DNA from: Polyporus tsugae
Taxonomy: Eukaryota > Basidiomycota > Agaricomycetes > Polyporales > Polyporaceae
NCBI GenBank assembly: GCA_024305745.1
Contig: JAHRBS010000008.1
Span: forward strand, 1,302,001-1,366,000
DNA length: 64,000 bases
Direction: 5' to 3'
Shown here one piece after another: positions 33,746 through 46,270 of this stretch (position 1 is its first letter; each line of letters starts with the position of its first letter). Under the pieces are notes generated by a model. It was not told the origin of the DNA, did no database searches, and saw only the letters and a list, made by a program, of their open reading frames with translations. A program made the translations under genes and the position numbers.

Positions 33746-36472
33746 TGGGAGACGGTTTGATCCCAGCTGGGTTCCGTGACGCGCCCATGGACTCAATTAA
33801 GGGCTTGCGACGCGAGCTGCGGGAAGTAGGAGGTGGCAAGGTGTCAGAACCGTCTCATGGCTGCGGCACACTAAGATGCGAGCACAAATGTTATCTCGCT
33901 CATGTCCTAACGTCAGGATTGTGACGTATTCAAAATTCTTGTGGGAAGTGCTTACCAAGTTCCGGTCATCAAACTGTGGTGAGGAAACGTTCAGTCCGAT
34001 GACACATCAGCTTGCCGTTGTCGATTTATTGCGGACATTGACTCTGGTTGACTCGAGAAAACAAGGACGGGTGAGCTCCCATCTCCACCCCTCCGAACCG
34101 ATAGATGCATACCTATCAGAGGTACCACGATCATCAGCGAGTTCTCTAAACCGTGACAGTATCGCCCGGGCTTTCTGGGACGCTCGAAGGGCCATGTGCA
34201 TGGCAACATAGCTTAGGACCGCCTCGAACGTCGAACTCTTGGGCGAAAGCGGCATGGCGGCCCCCGCTCCCCGTCGTTGACGGCAAACGTCCATCGAGTG
34301 CGCCCGAAACGGAAACGTCTGGGCATTCCTTTTAGACATCCTGCTGTCCTGTGCAGAGATGCGGGGACAGCAGGATGCCTAGAAGGAGTAACAACAGGCG
34401 TGATCTTAACTTTAACGGTCCATACCTGCATTCATGACAGCACGATGGTATGAGTCGGCAATCAGGCTTGCCGTACGTGAGGTCGCGGGGCTGATAGATT
34501 AATGAAGACTTGTGCAGATAGAGGAAGACATTATTCAGCTCCGTTCGGCCCAGACATACACCGATGACTTACAAAGACAACGTCGCGGGAGCATCTCCAT
34601 CATTCAGCGTTACAGTCGGTTGTCGTAAGATCCCTGCGAATCCAAAGGGTCACAGGATAAGCATGCCGGGCTGGATGTGATACATGGTGAGTGCGCAACG
34701 GAGACGAGCGTGTCGCTGGCTACCGCGAAACGTCGTGCAATAGCGGTCCAAACGAGTTAGAAAGCACGCGAGGGCCAATGTCAGACGCTCACCTTCTTCC
34801 GATAAGTGATAAGTTGGCCGTTTCGCGCCTACGAGTTCACGGCTTTTCGGGATCCTTTGCCGCCAAATTCACAGCAACGGCAGGCGTTGTACTTTAGGTC
34901 GTGCGACACCGACGTCACCTCTTCAAATTTACGTGTTTGAACAGCATGCGGCCCGGGCCGCGTCGTACCGCGCTTGTTGAGATCCTGGAGTTTCCGGGGA
35001 TATTCATCCCTTGCCCGAACACAGCATTCCGAGCCGTCCATGGCACCAGCTTCCAAGGCACGAAGGCACCATTGCAACACCAAACCGCCATGAACAGTCC
35101 AGACTCGCTCGTGCAGGCCTTGGATGTCGTCACCCGATGGCATCCACCCGGCGAAACACTAGCCCAACGCAAGCCCTCGGGACCGCATACATAGCACTTC
35201 AGGTACGCGGAATACGTGAATTTCTCCTCGAGGTGATTGCGGGCCTTAACTTGGCTGCGTACGCTGCAGAGCCTCCGCACCCATTCTCCGATTTGGGTCG
35301 GAAGCGCATCAGGTCAGACGGGTGCGGGGGTGATAGTCGCAGCACTGACTTGCGTGTCGTTGGACTTCGGGGCAGCAGACATGGAGCCTTGAGGCGAAGG
35401 TAGATGGTGGGGATTACGAGATGCTGTGCGAGGTTGGAATACTGAGGATCTGAGGACGAAATGCGGAACTGAGGAACGACTCATCTCGTTCCGCACACTC
35501 GGTTCCCTCGAACGCCCCTAGGCCCGGGGTTTTTGACTCCGTAATGATGCGACGGTGAGGATACGTAACTGAGTGACTTGACGAGAACACCAGTAGTACG
35601 TAGTACAAGTAGTGTTACTTACTTGCAATGGTCACCGGTGCAAAGTCGTGTCGCGGGCGCTGCCGTGCCAAAACGTGGCTCATTTGGGCGCTTCTTCCGC
35701 CCAGCGACAAATTGAACCAACTTCCCATCACCGACCTCTCATTCTTGCGCACCTGCTACCCGTTGTGCTGTACAGCTAAGCTGTTTTCTTGCTGCAAACC
35801 ATGTCTATTCCTGATGTCGCTGACGATAAATGGTTGCAGATCAAATCTATGGAAGCGGCAGGGAGAACACCCGCGCAGCCGGCGTTGGACGCGAAGCCGC
35901 CACACGACGCCCAATCTCCAGAGCTTCCGTGAGATCACGGACCATTGCGCGAGCCCCCTTCTCTCGCCCGGCAACTTTAGGTCAAATCTCACTCATGTCG
36001 ATGCCTGCTTTCATCGATCAGCCCTCAGGGTAGTGCGGTGTCGCCTGGGAACCAAAGGCATTTCGCGACAAACCGTGGCTGTCTGATCCCCCTCAGTTTC
36101 CGCCGCTCAACCCAAGCGTCTGTCATCCCGCAACGCGTTCGCGTTCGCGCGGACAGCATCCTGTCCCTTGGGTCTCCACAGCCCTCTCCAATTAATGTTG
36201 GGACGCCATGCCGCCGGTCCACGTACTCGGATATAAAGACCATGACTAGGCCAATCTCTCTCCTCGTTATCTTCATCGCTCATCTTCGGTTCCGACAGCA
36301 GTCCTAGTCTCATACTCTCCTCTTTCTAATTTACTTCGTGTTTAATCGTCTTTTCAGTACTCTACTTCCGACTCACACAGCTTCCTCACTTGCCCTTCGT
36401 CACTTGCATTTAATCCTCCTCGATTCGTTCAAGTACATTCACTCGTCAACCCTTCCCTACACCCACCTCCAA
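33746..36472. other. 2.7-kb gene-free stretch
   Basis: Short overlapping frames on both strands, with no recognisable domain. It holds an inverted repeat at 34337..34377 and presumably the promoter of the AMP-binding gene. A pyrimidine-rich leader runs through 36300-36470, directly before that gene's ATG. Confidence 0.45.
34337..34377. repeat. 13-bp perfect inverted repeat with 15-nt loop
   Basis: CATCCTGCTGTCC at 34337-34349 pairs exactly with GGACAGCAGGATG at 34365-34377. The stem is GC-rich. It lies in non-coding DNA far from any called gene, so function is unknown. Confidence 0.7.
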
Positions 36473-38221
36473 ATGGCTTTCTTGAAGACCCACCTCCAGG
36501 CCCTTGAGGACTGCACTGCTGCCAACCCCTCGTTGTCCATCTACAAGCTGCCCGTGTACGACAACGAGGGCTCTCTACGCACATGGCTACCCGTCTCCTT
36601 CAGCCAGTTCAAGTCTGATGTCGAGCACTTTGCTGCATACCTCTCACAGAGACTGCAGTCGGACGGCGTTCCCCCACGCTCAGTCATCGGCCTTTGGTAC
36701 GTAGCATCCACGCGGCATAGATTTTAAGATGCTGACCGCGGTCATACAGGTCAAATGGCATGTCCTACGTCGATGTTCTCTACATCTACGCCATTGCACG
36801 CGCGGGCTACATCCCCCAGCTCTTCTCGCTACGACTCCCCAACCCGAATGTCATCTACGAGCTCCTGGAAATGGCCAACGGCAAGGCCATCATCTACGAG
36901 CCCGAGCTCTCCGGCATGGTTTCAAGTTGTCCATGCCCCTCGTACAGCGCCGTTGATCTTCGCAATGTCGACATCGGCGACGCGCCCGTTCCGCCTATGC
37001 CCCACCCATCAAGTGGAGACGATATTGCCATGATCTTCCATACGTCTGGCTCCACGTCAGGCCGGCCCAAGTTGTTGCCCTGCAACTACAAGTGGCTCGA
37101 TGCCATGGTCCATAAGTCGGCTCGTACGAGTCGTCCGCTCCGCAAGGACAGGCAGGACGTCACCGTCGCCATGTACGTCCCGCCCGCTCCTTCCCTTCCT
37201 CCACAAACAGAACTCTAACCCATCTTCCCTGATCAGCGGGAGCATGTGCCACATCGGACAGACCTACATGTTCCTCGCGTCCTTCCAGAACGGCGCGTGC
37301 ACGATCCAACCCAAAACCGTCACCTTCCCCACCGAGGAGCTGGCGCACATGATCACACACGCCGGCCTCAACCGCCTGAACCAGTTCCCCGCGTTCTTCG
37401 CCGTCCACATCCGCGCGGCGCGCGAGAACCCGAAGCTGCTCGCGCTCCTCGGCAGCCTCGACGAGATCCTCTACTCCGGCCAGCCCATGCCGCGCGAGGA
37501 CGAGGAGTGGGCGTACGCGCACGGCCTCCCCCTCCGCAACCTCTTCGGCAGCACCGAGTGCGGCGCGATGCTCCTCTCCGTCCGCGCCGCCGGGGCCGCC
37601 AACCCCCCGCTCCGCCCGATCGAGGGCACCGCGTACGGCTTCTTCCCCATCGAGTCCGACGACGACGGCGACGACGGCGCGAACGAGAGCGGGTACTCGA
37701 ACGCCAACGGACGCATGCTCGAGCTCGTCATCCTCGCCGAGTCGCCCGACTGCCCGCACCCGTCTATGCGCGCCGCCGACGGGCACTACCACACCGGCGA
37801 CCTCTTCGTCGAGGTCGCGCCCGGGGCGTACGTCAGCCGCGGGCGCGGCGACGACTGGATCAAGTCCGAGAACTGCCTCCGGTGCGACACGCGCGCGATC
37901 GAGGACAACGCGCGCCAGATGTGCGGCGGGCTCATCGCCGAGTGCGTCGTCGTCGGCAACGGCCGCCCGAGCCCCGCGCTGTTCGTCGAGCTCTCCGATG
38001 GGGTCGCGATGGACGAGGCGAGGGCGCGCCGCGAGATCATCCGGAAGACGAGGCACTTCCACTCGCGGCTGTACCTCCACGAGCGCATCACGAGCGCGAA
38101 GATGGTCGTGGTCGTCCCCCGGGGATCCCTCCCGCGCACGGCGACGAAGGGCAACGTGCGCCGGCGGGCGGTCGAGGAGAAGTACAAGGCGGAGTTGGAC
38201 GCCATGTTCGCGAGCGCGTGA
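36473..38221 (+). CDS. Stand-alone AMP-binding (adenylate-forming) enzyme
   Basis: Activates a carboxylic acid as its adenylate. It may make an acyl-CoA or feed a pathway enzyme. Exons are 36473..36696, 36750..37172 and 37237..38221 (introns of 53 and 64 nt), giving 543 residues. Motifs in order: FHTSGSTSGRPK (ATP-binding A3), FGSTECGAML (A5), HTGDLF (A7), RGRGDDWIKSENC (A8-like) and LPRTATKGNVRRR with the A10 lysine. The fold resembles the adenylation domain of fungal NRPS-like reductases, yet no carrier or reductase domain follows before the stop at 38221. It is either a true single-domain enzyme or a gene that lost its C-terminal domains. Substrate unknown. Confidence 0.88.
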
Positions 38222-40483
38222 TGGAGCTGGTGGGCGGCGTCCGCTCCCAAAATCGCACAGGGGTGTTACGTCTCCCTGATCAGCCGATACCTGCACGTTT
38301 GGAAACAGTATATTACGCTAATCGTTTCGTTCTTCATACACACACAAACGCACCATCTATTCTTACATACTAACCAATCTCTCGCTGCTAATGGTTTTCG
38401 CTTTTCATCTTGTTCCACGTTATCGCATCACGACTGTCCCACCCACTGTAGCATAGATTTTTGATTTTTCAGTACCTAGACTAGTATTATCAGTAATGCT
38501 ATTGAATGCATAGATATATCTCAAGCGCAGTACTGCGACGTGAACTGCCACCCCGGGTATGTCAAAAGGACGGCAGCCAGGAAATGACGGCGTTACAGAT
38601 TCAGATCCGTGATGGAGAACAGCAAAGCGTACAGTATGTACTTTGTACAGTATCCGTTTCAGATTCCCGATTGACTTTGAAACGTACGACACTGCTCGCA
38701 AGCAATGACGTCGAGGCCCGTCTCGAGGGGCGACGCCAGGCTGATCGCACTAGTGCGGCAATAATACAGTGAACGCTAGGCGAACGACCAGGCGCGGGCC
38801 GAAGACTGAGCTTCGCAGAACGCTTCGCCATACACAAAAGGATAAGCGAGACCGTAGGTTACGAGGCGCGTGCCACCAAGCAGATATGCCCGAGCACGTC
38901 CACTGGTTCTACACGGGTTCTGGCCAGTTTGCGGAGATGAGCAGGCCCAAAATTAGGAAGCCACCGGCCCTACGCATCGTGATTGGCAGCGGCCTTCTCC
39001 CGCCTGAGACCGAGCGGCGAAGGACCCTTCACCCCGCGCGGGAGCGGTGCGCCAGCTAACAGACCCCGACGCGATTTTTCGGGGCAGGGAGAACGTTCAT
39101 TCATGCACATGGAGTGTCGGACAGCATCGAACGGCGCAACTATCATGGATGTGCAACGTCGCAACGTTGCGCAACCTGTTACTTATCGTGCCGCAGCCAC
39201 CGATGGCAGAACCCAACCCACCCAACTTGAACTCAAACGCCACAGTAAGTATTCCAGTCAACGAGCCGCTCGCAGGAAAATTGAGCAAGCGGCGTCAAGC
39301 TGCAGTGGACCGCCTCCTCGAGCCCCCACCGGGAGGGGCCACAGTACTTCCAGACGTCCGGGGCGACGGCAACGGGAGATCGTCGGTGCCGACCAACTCC
39401 AAGCTACACCTGAACCACGGTTTCAGATTGATTCTTGCCAGTGCACCTCCACCGCGGCGCGCTCGTGCTCCCGCGATGGCGACTCGCACGGCGTTCAGCT
39501 AGCAGACATGCCGAACGCTGGCAGCGAACTCGAGGATCCTGAATGCCGAGATGCGAATGGAATTGAAGCAAGGATGCACGATGAGGTTGGGCGGAGTCGT
39601 CGGCTATGGACATAAGAATGCCAGGTTCAGCGGATCATGCGTCGTGCGCCGTCCGCGTTGGTCACCAAGCAGATGGCCGCTGACAGGGCAGGCTAGCTCG
39701 GAGAACAGGTCGAAAGCCATCCGGCGACCAGCAAGGTTAGGGTCGGTCTCTGGTACAAGTATGCCAACGGCGTCCTCCATCCGCTGCTCGAACGAAACAG
39801 GACTGTAGCGATATACGCGCCAGTGGGCACCTTGCTTGTCGTCCGTCGTCCGTCGAAGCACGATACCGACCCGGCGTGGAGACCATCGCTTCTCGGAATA
39901 ACCCGGTGACACCCATGTCGCAGCACCTTCGCTAATCATGTTAACGCCAAAAGTATGTGCCAAAATCCCACATTGAACAGGAGGACGGGGGGGCGCCATG
40001 GGTGGAGCCTGAGCTCGGACATGGAACAAGTCGAAGAAAGACCTGCGGAGCATTCGCCGTCAGAGGACTTCACAGTACGACAAGATGTGCAGAGGCTCCA
40101 CCCACAACATTGGCTGCGCCGACAGTGTCCAACCACATAACCACCCACAGTTCCCAGTTTTCGGGCCTCAGTTTTTCCCGTCAGACCAATAATTGACGAT
40201 GCCGGCAAGATCGCACTTTCAGCCTTTGCATGACCCAGTGAAACCAGCGAGTTCAATTACATTTATCGCCTACGAGAACAAGACTACGCACAATTACTGA
40301 GCGGAGACACAAGCTAACAATCAAAGGGGGACACATACGCATGAGTGAGCTACGATAGTATATGGTACACGGACAGCACAGGATGTGAACCAGGATGGAA
40401 CGGCGGAAACGTATGCAGTCCGCACGGAGCGTGATCTTTCATGGAGAAACATGACAAGGATCAAAGTAAAGGAGCAGTAGAGC
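38222..40483. other. 2.3-kb stretch without a recognised gene
   Basis: An AT-rich 3' flank at 38280-38520. From about 39203 a plus-strand reading MAEPNPPNLNSNATVSIPVN runs to 39502. On the minus strand 39604-40053 reads WRVYRYSPVSFEQRMEDAVG. Neither could be assigned. They may be relics. Confidence 0.35.
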
Positions 40484-41764
40484 CTACGCCGCAGCGGGTC
40501 CATTGCTGGCACTGTAGTCCTAGAAAGCATGATTGTGAGTACATACGCAGCTTGCTCAGTTTGTGCCAAAACTCACTTCCATCTCTGCATCGAGATCCGC
40601 CGCAGTCTTTTGAGGGCGCTCAGTGCCCTTGCGGCGGCCACCACCACCACCACCACCACCGCGGCCGCGTCTAGGACGGCCACCGGCCCTGTTATGGAAC
40701 AGAGTTGAGTAATAAACCACAACTACACGTGAAATGCAAACCTAGGGGCCGCGACAACGGCGGGAGCAGCGGCAGCTGGCGCCACTCGGGACACCAGCGA
40801 AGCAGCGGGGACGGGTTTCGAGGGGTCGACAACGATTTCGATCTTCATGGGGCGTTCTGTGTATGGGAGACATCGTCGAATGTCGGCGAGCACCAGCGGG
40901 AGAAAGAAGTAGATTGGTTCATTAGTTGGCTGTTCGGGGCAGACACAAAAGAAGTGAGACGGGGGCGCGCTGACGCTCATTCCGCTTTCGCCACGCCGTG
41001 TTCGCATCGTATCGTCGGTCATCTTCGTCCATACCCACGGGACTCGCAGGGCTTCGCGTTCATGCGACGGCGGTCGCTTTGAGGGACGACGACCTGGAGT
41101 GTTTTCCACCTCGAACTTTTGAACGAAAGAAGCCACGCCTCCGAGAACGAATGGGAGTCAAGAGGCGCGAAGGAACGAGCGACCACAGCGAGCAGAAAGG
41201 AGACTTTACGCAACGCGGGAAGGGGTCGAGGGGAAGTGCAAGGAGCCGATACTAACTGCCGTCAATCAACCGGTTGTTGTACTGTTGGAAGGCTTTGGTG
41301 CCATCGCCGCGCCTCTGGAAGTGCACTGCGGCAACACCCTTCGAGCGACCCTGACTGTCGTAGTGCAGGGTGACCTCCTTGAGAGGGCCAACCGTAGCGT
41401 GGAAGAGCTCCTGATAGGGAATTGAGAGTGCGTCCTGATGCCAAGGATTGACATGTGGTTCACCTTGACTTGCGTCTCGTTCACATCAGGGGGGAGATTG
41501 GAGACAATGATCTTATCCGCCGGTTGCTGGTTGGCAGCCGGGGCGACGGTCTTTGCACCGTTGGAGACGGGGACCGCACGCGCACGCGTTGCGGGCGAGG
41601 TGTTGGGGGTACCAAGCACCTGCGCCTTCCCTGGGTTCCGTCGAGACGACGACCTGCGGATGCCCTTGGGACGGGTGGCGATAATCTTGCCACGACAAAG
41701 TCAGTCGCGTCGTTCACTGACGCAACAAAAAAGGGCGACAAACCTCGTCCAAAGACTTGTCCAT
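40484..41764 (-). CDS. YRA1: mRNA export adaptor, ALYREF/Yra1 (RRM protein)
   Basis: A TREX-complex adaptor that binds nascent mRNA, the helicase UAP56/Sub2 and the export receptor. Nuclear. Exons are 41744..41764, 41464..41685, 41257..41410, 40742..40856, 40577..40688 and 40484..40519, giving 219 residues. MDKSLDEIIATRPKG is the N-terminal UAP56-binding box. The single RRM runs from KIIVSNLPPDVNETQVK through GRSKGVAAVHF to GKRPMKIEIVVD. RAGGRPRRGRGGGGG is an RG tail, and KTAADLDAEMEDY is the C-terminal box. Intron 3, inside the RRM (40857..41256), is 400 nt against 53-58 nt for the others. It is head to head with RPC31. Confidence 0.94.
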
Positions 41765-42098
41765 TGCTTCAATGCTTGTTCTGCGTTGACGAAGGGTGGG
41801 TTCTTGTCGGAAAACGGGGGGGCGATGGGGTGGACGTGGCAGAGGGGCGTGGGTGGATGATGGTGGCGGAAGGCAAGGGGGAAGCAAACAAACGGGAGCC
41901 CTGGGCGCCACATCAAAGGTTCCCACAGGCGCCGCTTCAATTTGTTTGTTCCGAAAGGGGCGAGATGCTTTCGGAGTCTGAAAGTGAAGGAACGCCGTGG
42001 ATTTGTCGCACTGCCCGTGCCGTGATGAGGTAACCGTCAGACTCATCACTCACCTGGCTCGTTCTTATCTCGTCTTCTCTGTCGCGCGCACGCACAAC
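41765..42098. promoter_or_regulatory. Bidirectional promoter of YRA1 and RPC31
   Basis: 334 nt separate the two start codons. Both genes serve RNA production or export, so joint control is plausible. No specific motif is claimed. Confidence 0.55.
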
Positions 42099-43279
42099 AT
42101 GTCCAGAGGAGGTCGAGGCGGTGGACGGGGCGGTGGACGTGGAGGGTTCGGTGGAAAGGGAGGATTCGGTGCGAACAGTCTGCCGCCCATGGGCCTCACG
42201 TTTGCAGACATCCAGGCCCTGTCTCGTGAGGAGAGTGCATTATATCCCGTATGTCGCTTTCCGTCATGGACGACACCGCCGCCTTGACCTGTGACACAGC
42301 CTATAGAACCCTTGCCTCTTCTAACAGAGTACAATGATGAAGAGAAACGCATAGCCGAGCTTCAGATTGGTTTCGCGACGCGATTACGCACATCCGCGTA
42401 CTACATCGTAGAACCCACAAGGTCAACAGGTGAGTCCCAAGTCCCTATGGAGACATTCGCAGACTGACTGAACGGTAGCATAGAGCTTCCCCGTTATTCC
42501 GACAAATATCGGCCCTCTCCAACTTCACAACCAACGCTGAAGCGGAAGGATCTTCACCAACCCTTCTTCCCTCAAGGAGTCTTTGAGGATTACTTCAACC
42601 CGAAGAAAAGGAAGACAAGTTAGTTCTCCCTGTCTTTGTCTTCGTTAATCCAACGCGTCGTATCTGTTTCCTGGAAGTTAATTCTGCCGTTGCATGCACT
42701 CCACATGCTCCGGAATGCGTTGGCTCCCGGGTTCCCCATCCCCCCTACCAACCGGACCCTGTTTCGGCATTTTGCTTCATGGTCCTACCCTTCATCCCCT
42801 AACTGCATGCTCTTCATCCCACGTTGCACCGAACCGTTCAACGCGTGTTGCGCGTTCTGGTTCTATATTCCTGCACCTTCGGAAATATTTGTACAGGTTC
42901 TCATGCACCTCTCCCTCATATAGCGAAGAAAAAGGATCCCACGAAGCGTGTGAACCTCGTTGATATGGTCGAGGACGCTGAGGAACAGGTCAGTCAACAT
43001 GTGTGCTTCGTATGGCGCTGCCCGTTCACGGTCGTCTCAGGAGAAGTCTGGCGATGAGCGCTCAGAAGCGGGCTCACAACAAGTCGAAGAGGATTACGAC
43101 GTCGACGAGGAGTACGACAATGATTATGCAGAGAACTACTTCGACAACGGGGAGGCGGATGACAACGATGATCTCGGGGGCGGTGGAGGGGACGACGTAG
43201 GGGGAGGTACGCCCGGGTTATCCCTATTTCACCGACTGCTATTGACTACCTTCCATCTACAGGCTACGATTATGACTAG
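42099..43279 (+). CDS. RPC31: RNA polymerase III subunit RPC7/Rpc31
   Basis: A Pol III-specific subunit of the Rpc82-Rpc34-Rpc31 subcomplex needed for initiation at tRNA and 5S genes. Exons are 42099..42248, 42300..42429, 42484..42618, 42924..42988, 43041..43206 and 43263..43279, giving 220 residues. Features: Gly-Arg-rich start MSRGGRGGGRGG, then GLTFADIQALSRE, PLPLLTEYNDEEKRI and FEDYFNPKKRKT (the family signature), and a very acidic tail (DYDVDEEYDNDYAENYFDNG) ending GYDYD. Intron 3 (42619..42923) is 305 nt, longer than the rest. Confidence 0.92.
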
Positions 43280-43958
43280 GTGCTGTTGGAAACAGTACGC
43301 TGTACGTTTTGCTCCTTGTATTGTCGGCATATGTAACCGTAAAGGTCGTGGCAATTCTGCGCATCCCGTTCGTGGGCTGGTACAGAGGGTTCCACAGCAA
43401 TCTGTTCCAAACTGAATATTACATCCGAACACAGCTACAGCGCCCAAAGAGGAAGCACCAAGTCAGAAGTTACAGCGGCAGCACGTATTGCCAAAGTAGG
43501 GTTCAAGACTTTGGATCTTGCCTTATCCATCAAGTCTTATTGTCTCTGCTTTTCGATAACCCCACTTCGAGCTCCTAGCCATCAACTCGTGTCTGCCTTG
43601 TGTTGTCCTCGTCGCCTTCTCCAGCGAGACCCTCCTAACGACTGCTTTGTCGATCGGACAGACTTCAGCGTCCCGCATCGACGAGGCCGTTGTAGTCTTG
43701 ACGATACGATCCTGCGCGATGGGTCCGTATTGTGGGGAATGACGGAGTTGCCATGCGCGGCTCGCCAATCTAGAGCAGTTGCTGTATGCAGTGATCCTTT
43801 GTTCTTACCGCGTCAAGCGGCGAGGGTTCGTGCTGACTCCAGCCGGATTCCGATCTCAGCGCTTCTCCTCATGCTCATAAGGGCCCTAGGGCTTGAGCGA
43901 GTATGCGAAGACACACCGTTCTACCTCTACCTAGCTTCTGCTGTAGGATGGAGGGGAG
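43280..43958. other. Intergenic, RPC31 to F-box gene
   Basis: A continuous open frame from 43511 runs into the F-box gene. Its composition here does not look like protein (see rejected items). No other feature was seen. Confidence 0.4.
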
Positions 43959-45916
43959 ATGGTCCCACTCGTTGCAGGACGATTACGTCCCAAGGGAGCT
44001 TGCCTTCCTGTACCCACGCAAGTGCGCGCCCGTTACATACTCCAGCGGTTCAACGTGTTGACCACCTGCAGGGCCGAGCCCTACGATCCAACAGACCAGT
44101 CCGAGCGAAGCTTCTTCCTATTGCCTGCTGGATCAGAGTATGTCCTACGCCAAAGTACTCGCCCCATTCAACGGTTCTGACACTGGTGTTCTTTAGCGTT
44201 CCCCCCAAGTATCCCGAGAAAGCCCCCATACCGACCCCCTACGATCTCGTCATCCGTTTTCTCGCCCAGCGCGGCAGCAGCGGACAAATCTCCACTCTTG
44301 CGCTCGTCAGTCGCGAATGGTGCCGCGCCGTGCGCAAGCTCCGCTTCCACCGCCTCCACCTCGAGCCCGGCCTGAACTTCCCCCTCCTTTTCCAAGTCTT
44401 CCGCCCAGACACCGTCCTCCCCTTCGTCAGGCACCTCCACCTGAACGGCCGTCTGAGCGGCCCGCACTCGAACCGGGACCCCGAGCATCGCTGGCTCCAC
44501 CCGCTCGTCCCGCTCTTCCCGTACATCCTCGCCTGCGCCCCCGTAGACTACCTCTTCCTCCAGTCGCTCAGCTGGGGCAACGTCCCCGACGAGGTGCGAA
44601 TGGCGCTGCTCCTGCTGCCGGGCGTGCGCGCGCTGGGGATCCACGACGTCGACTTCTGGAACTCGAACCAGCTCCTGCGCGTGCTCAACGCGCACGCGCC
44701 GTGCCTGCAGTTCCTCCAGGTCTTCCACGCGTCCTTCTGGGCGTACAACCACGTCCCCGCGCAGCTCGCCCGCACCGAGCCCCTCTTGTTGACGGAGCTC
44801 GTGCTAGGGTGCGCGTACACCCCGCTGGTCATGGAGTGGTTGCTGGGCGCCGGGCGCCGCGAGATGCTGGCGATCGAGGAGCTCACCGTCGCGTCGCGCG
44901 ACGTGTATAGGGACGACGCGCGGCTGGCTAGGGTCGTGAAGAAGGCGGGGCCGTGGCTGAAGCGGTTCGCCTACAAGGAGTGGGGCGCGCGGAACGACTC
45001 GTGCGAGGGCGAGAATGCGGGTGACGACGGGGAGCTTGAGTGTGAGTCTGTTTTGGTTGCGCTTAGTCGATGTGTTCCGTATGCTTATTTACCGCCCAAC
45101 CCAGCGAGGTTCGAACGTGAGCCATGGGCGCCCCAGCGCCCAATCAAGGTCTTCGACACAGGCGAGGAAGAAATGGAGGTGGATGATGAAGATGAGCTCC
45201 AGTACGACGACATGGACGAGGACCCGAGCGAAGTCATCGGCGACGACGAGTATCAGGAGCCCATGCCGGGAAACAGGAAGAAGTCGACACCTGCGCGACA
45301 GCCTCGGATGGTCGAGGTGCGCGACGTCTGCCTCCTTCCCGACGACGAGGAGCAAAACCGCATGGAGGACGGCGACACGGAGTTCAAGCAACCGCCTTTC
45401 ACGCGCAGGGACTCGGACCTCGGCCGGGAGGGGTTCGAGCAGGAGCTCGAGGAGATCAACAACCGGGACGCGCCGATGGTGATGCCGATGGTAGAGTCTG
45501 TCGAGGGGCATGTCTACTGGAAGAGCACGTTCAGCCTGCTCACGCTCGTGATGCTGTGCCGGCCGATCTACTCGAGCGGGAGGTTCTATCGCTTCGACCT
45601 CTCGATCCACTTCGAGAGCATTGACGTGTTCAACGGTGCGCCGTGGCGGGACATCGACCGTCTGCTCCTCGGAGTGACCGTCCCATACCCCGATGAGGAC
45701 GAGGAGGAAAGCGAGGACGACGAGATCGATCTTCGGGTGGGGATTGCGGTCAAGGGCTGGGATCTGAGGGGGAAGAAGGGCAAGGAGAGACTGAAGGAAG
45801 TAAAGCGAAACTTGCCACGGACTGTCAGGAAGAACCGTTTGCACATCTATGTGGAGACCTGGTTACGCACGCCTCCGCCGGACGGTCCCCATGATTGGCT
45901 CGAGACGTATTGGTGA
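43959..45916 (+). CDS. Large F-box-like protein
   Basis: A probable SCF substrate receptor of a lineage-specific type. Exon 1 is 43959..44137. A 59-nt intron (GTATGT...CTGAC...TTTAG, 44138..44196) joins in phase to give SDVPPKYPEKAPIPTPYDLV, followed by ISTLALVSREWCRAVRKLRF, the F-box-like core. Leucine-rich and aromatic blocks follow, then a long acidic insert (EEEMEVDDEDELQYDDMDED) and a C-terminal conserved block. A second, frame-neutral intron at 45042..45104 (63 nt, GTGAGT...CCAG) is likely. With it the product is 611 residues, without it 632. Further 5' exons cannot be excluded. No ligand can be inferred. Confidence 0.72.
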
Positions 45917-46270
45917 CAATACTAGCCATGGACGTGCTGCAGATCACTGGGAAACGGGGTTTAATGAAAGGGATTTGGTACACGGACTAATAAATCCGCC
46001 TCCCTTAGGACTGAAAAGCGTGGCCTCCGCATGGGTGTGGTCCAAACAATGGGCACTGAGTCTAGGTGGCCTTGTGGGTCCAGGGATGGGATGATGTCAA
46101 AGGACACTAGATGAGCGCTAATCCATTTTGAGTTGACGGTGTTGTCCGGTGTTTGTCTGTGGTTCAACTCCCCGCCGTGAACCATCCACACGTTCTTGTC
46201 CTCGTCCCCCATCTGCATTCTCCTGCGTGCCTAGAAGGTCGCTCCTTCGTTTGTATCAGTGACTCTAGCC
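45917..46270. other. Intergenic, F-box gene to secreted-protein gene
   Basis: About 350 nt. Nothing recognisable beyond a presumed promoter for the secreted-protein gene. Confidence 0.4.

Noticed and set aside
37160..38373. Long Arg- and Ala-rich open frames of over 370 codons on both strands
   Set aside because: They are shadows of the GC-rich exon of the AMP-binding gene, which has the adenylation motifs.
43511..44196. N-terminal extension of the F-box protein from a continuous 801-codon frame
   Set aside because: The extension is rich in Cys/Arg without fold-like pattern. A canonical 59-nt intron joins the core to a better-looking upstream exon in another frame.
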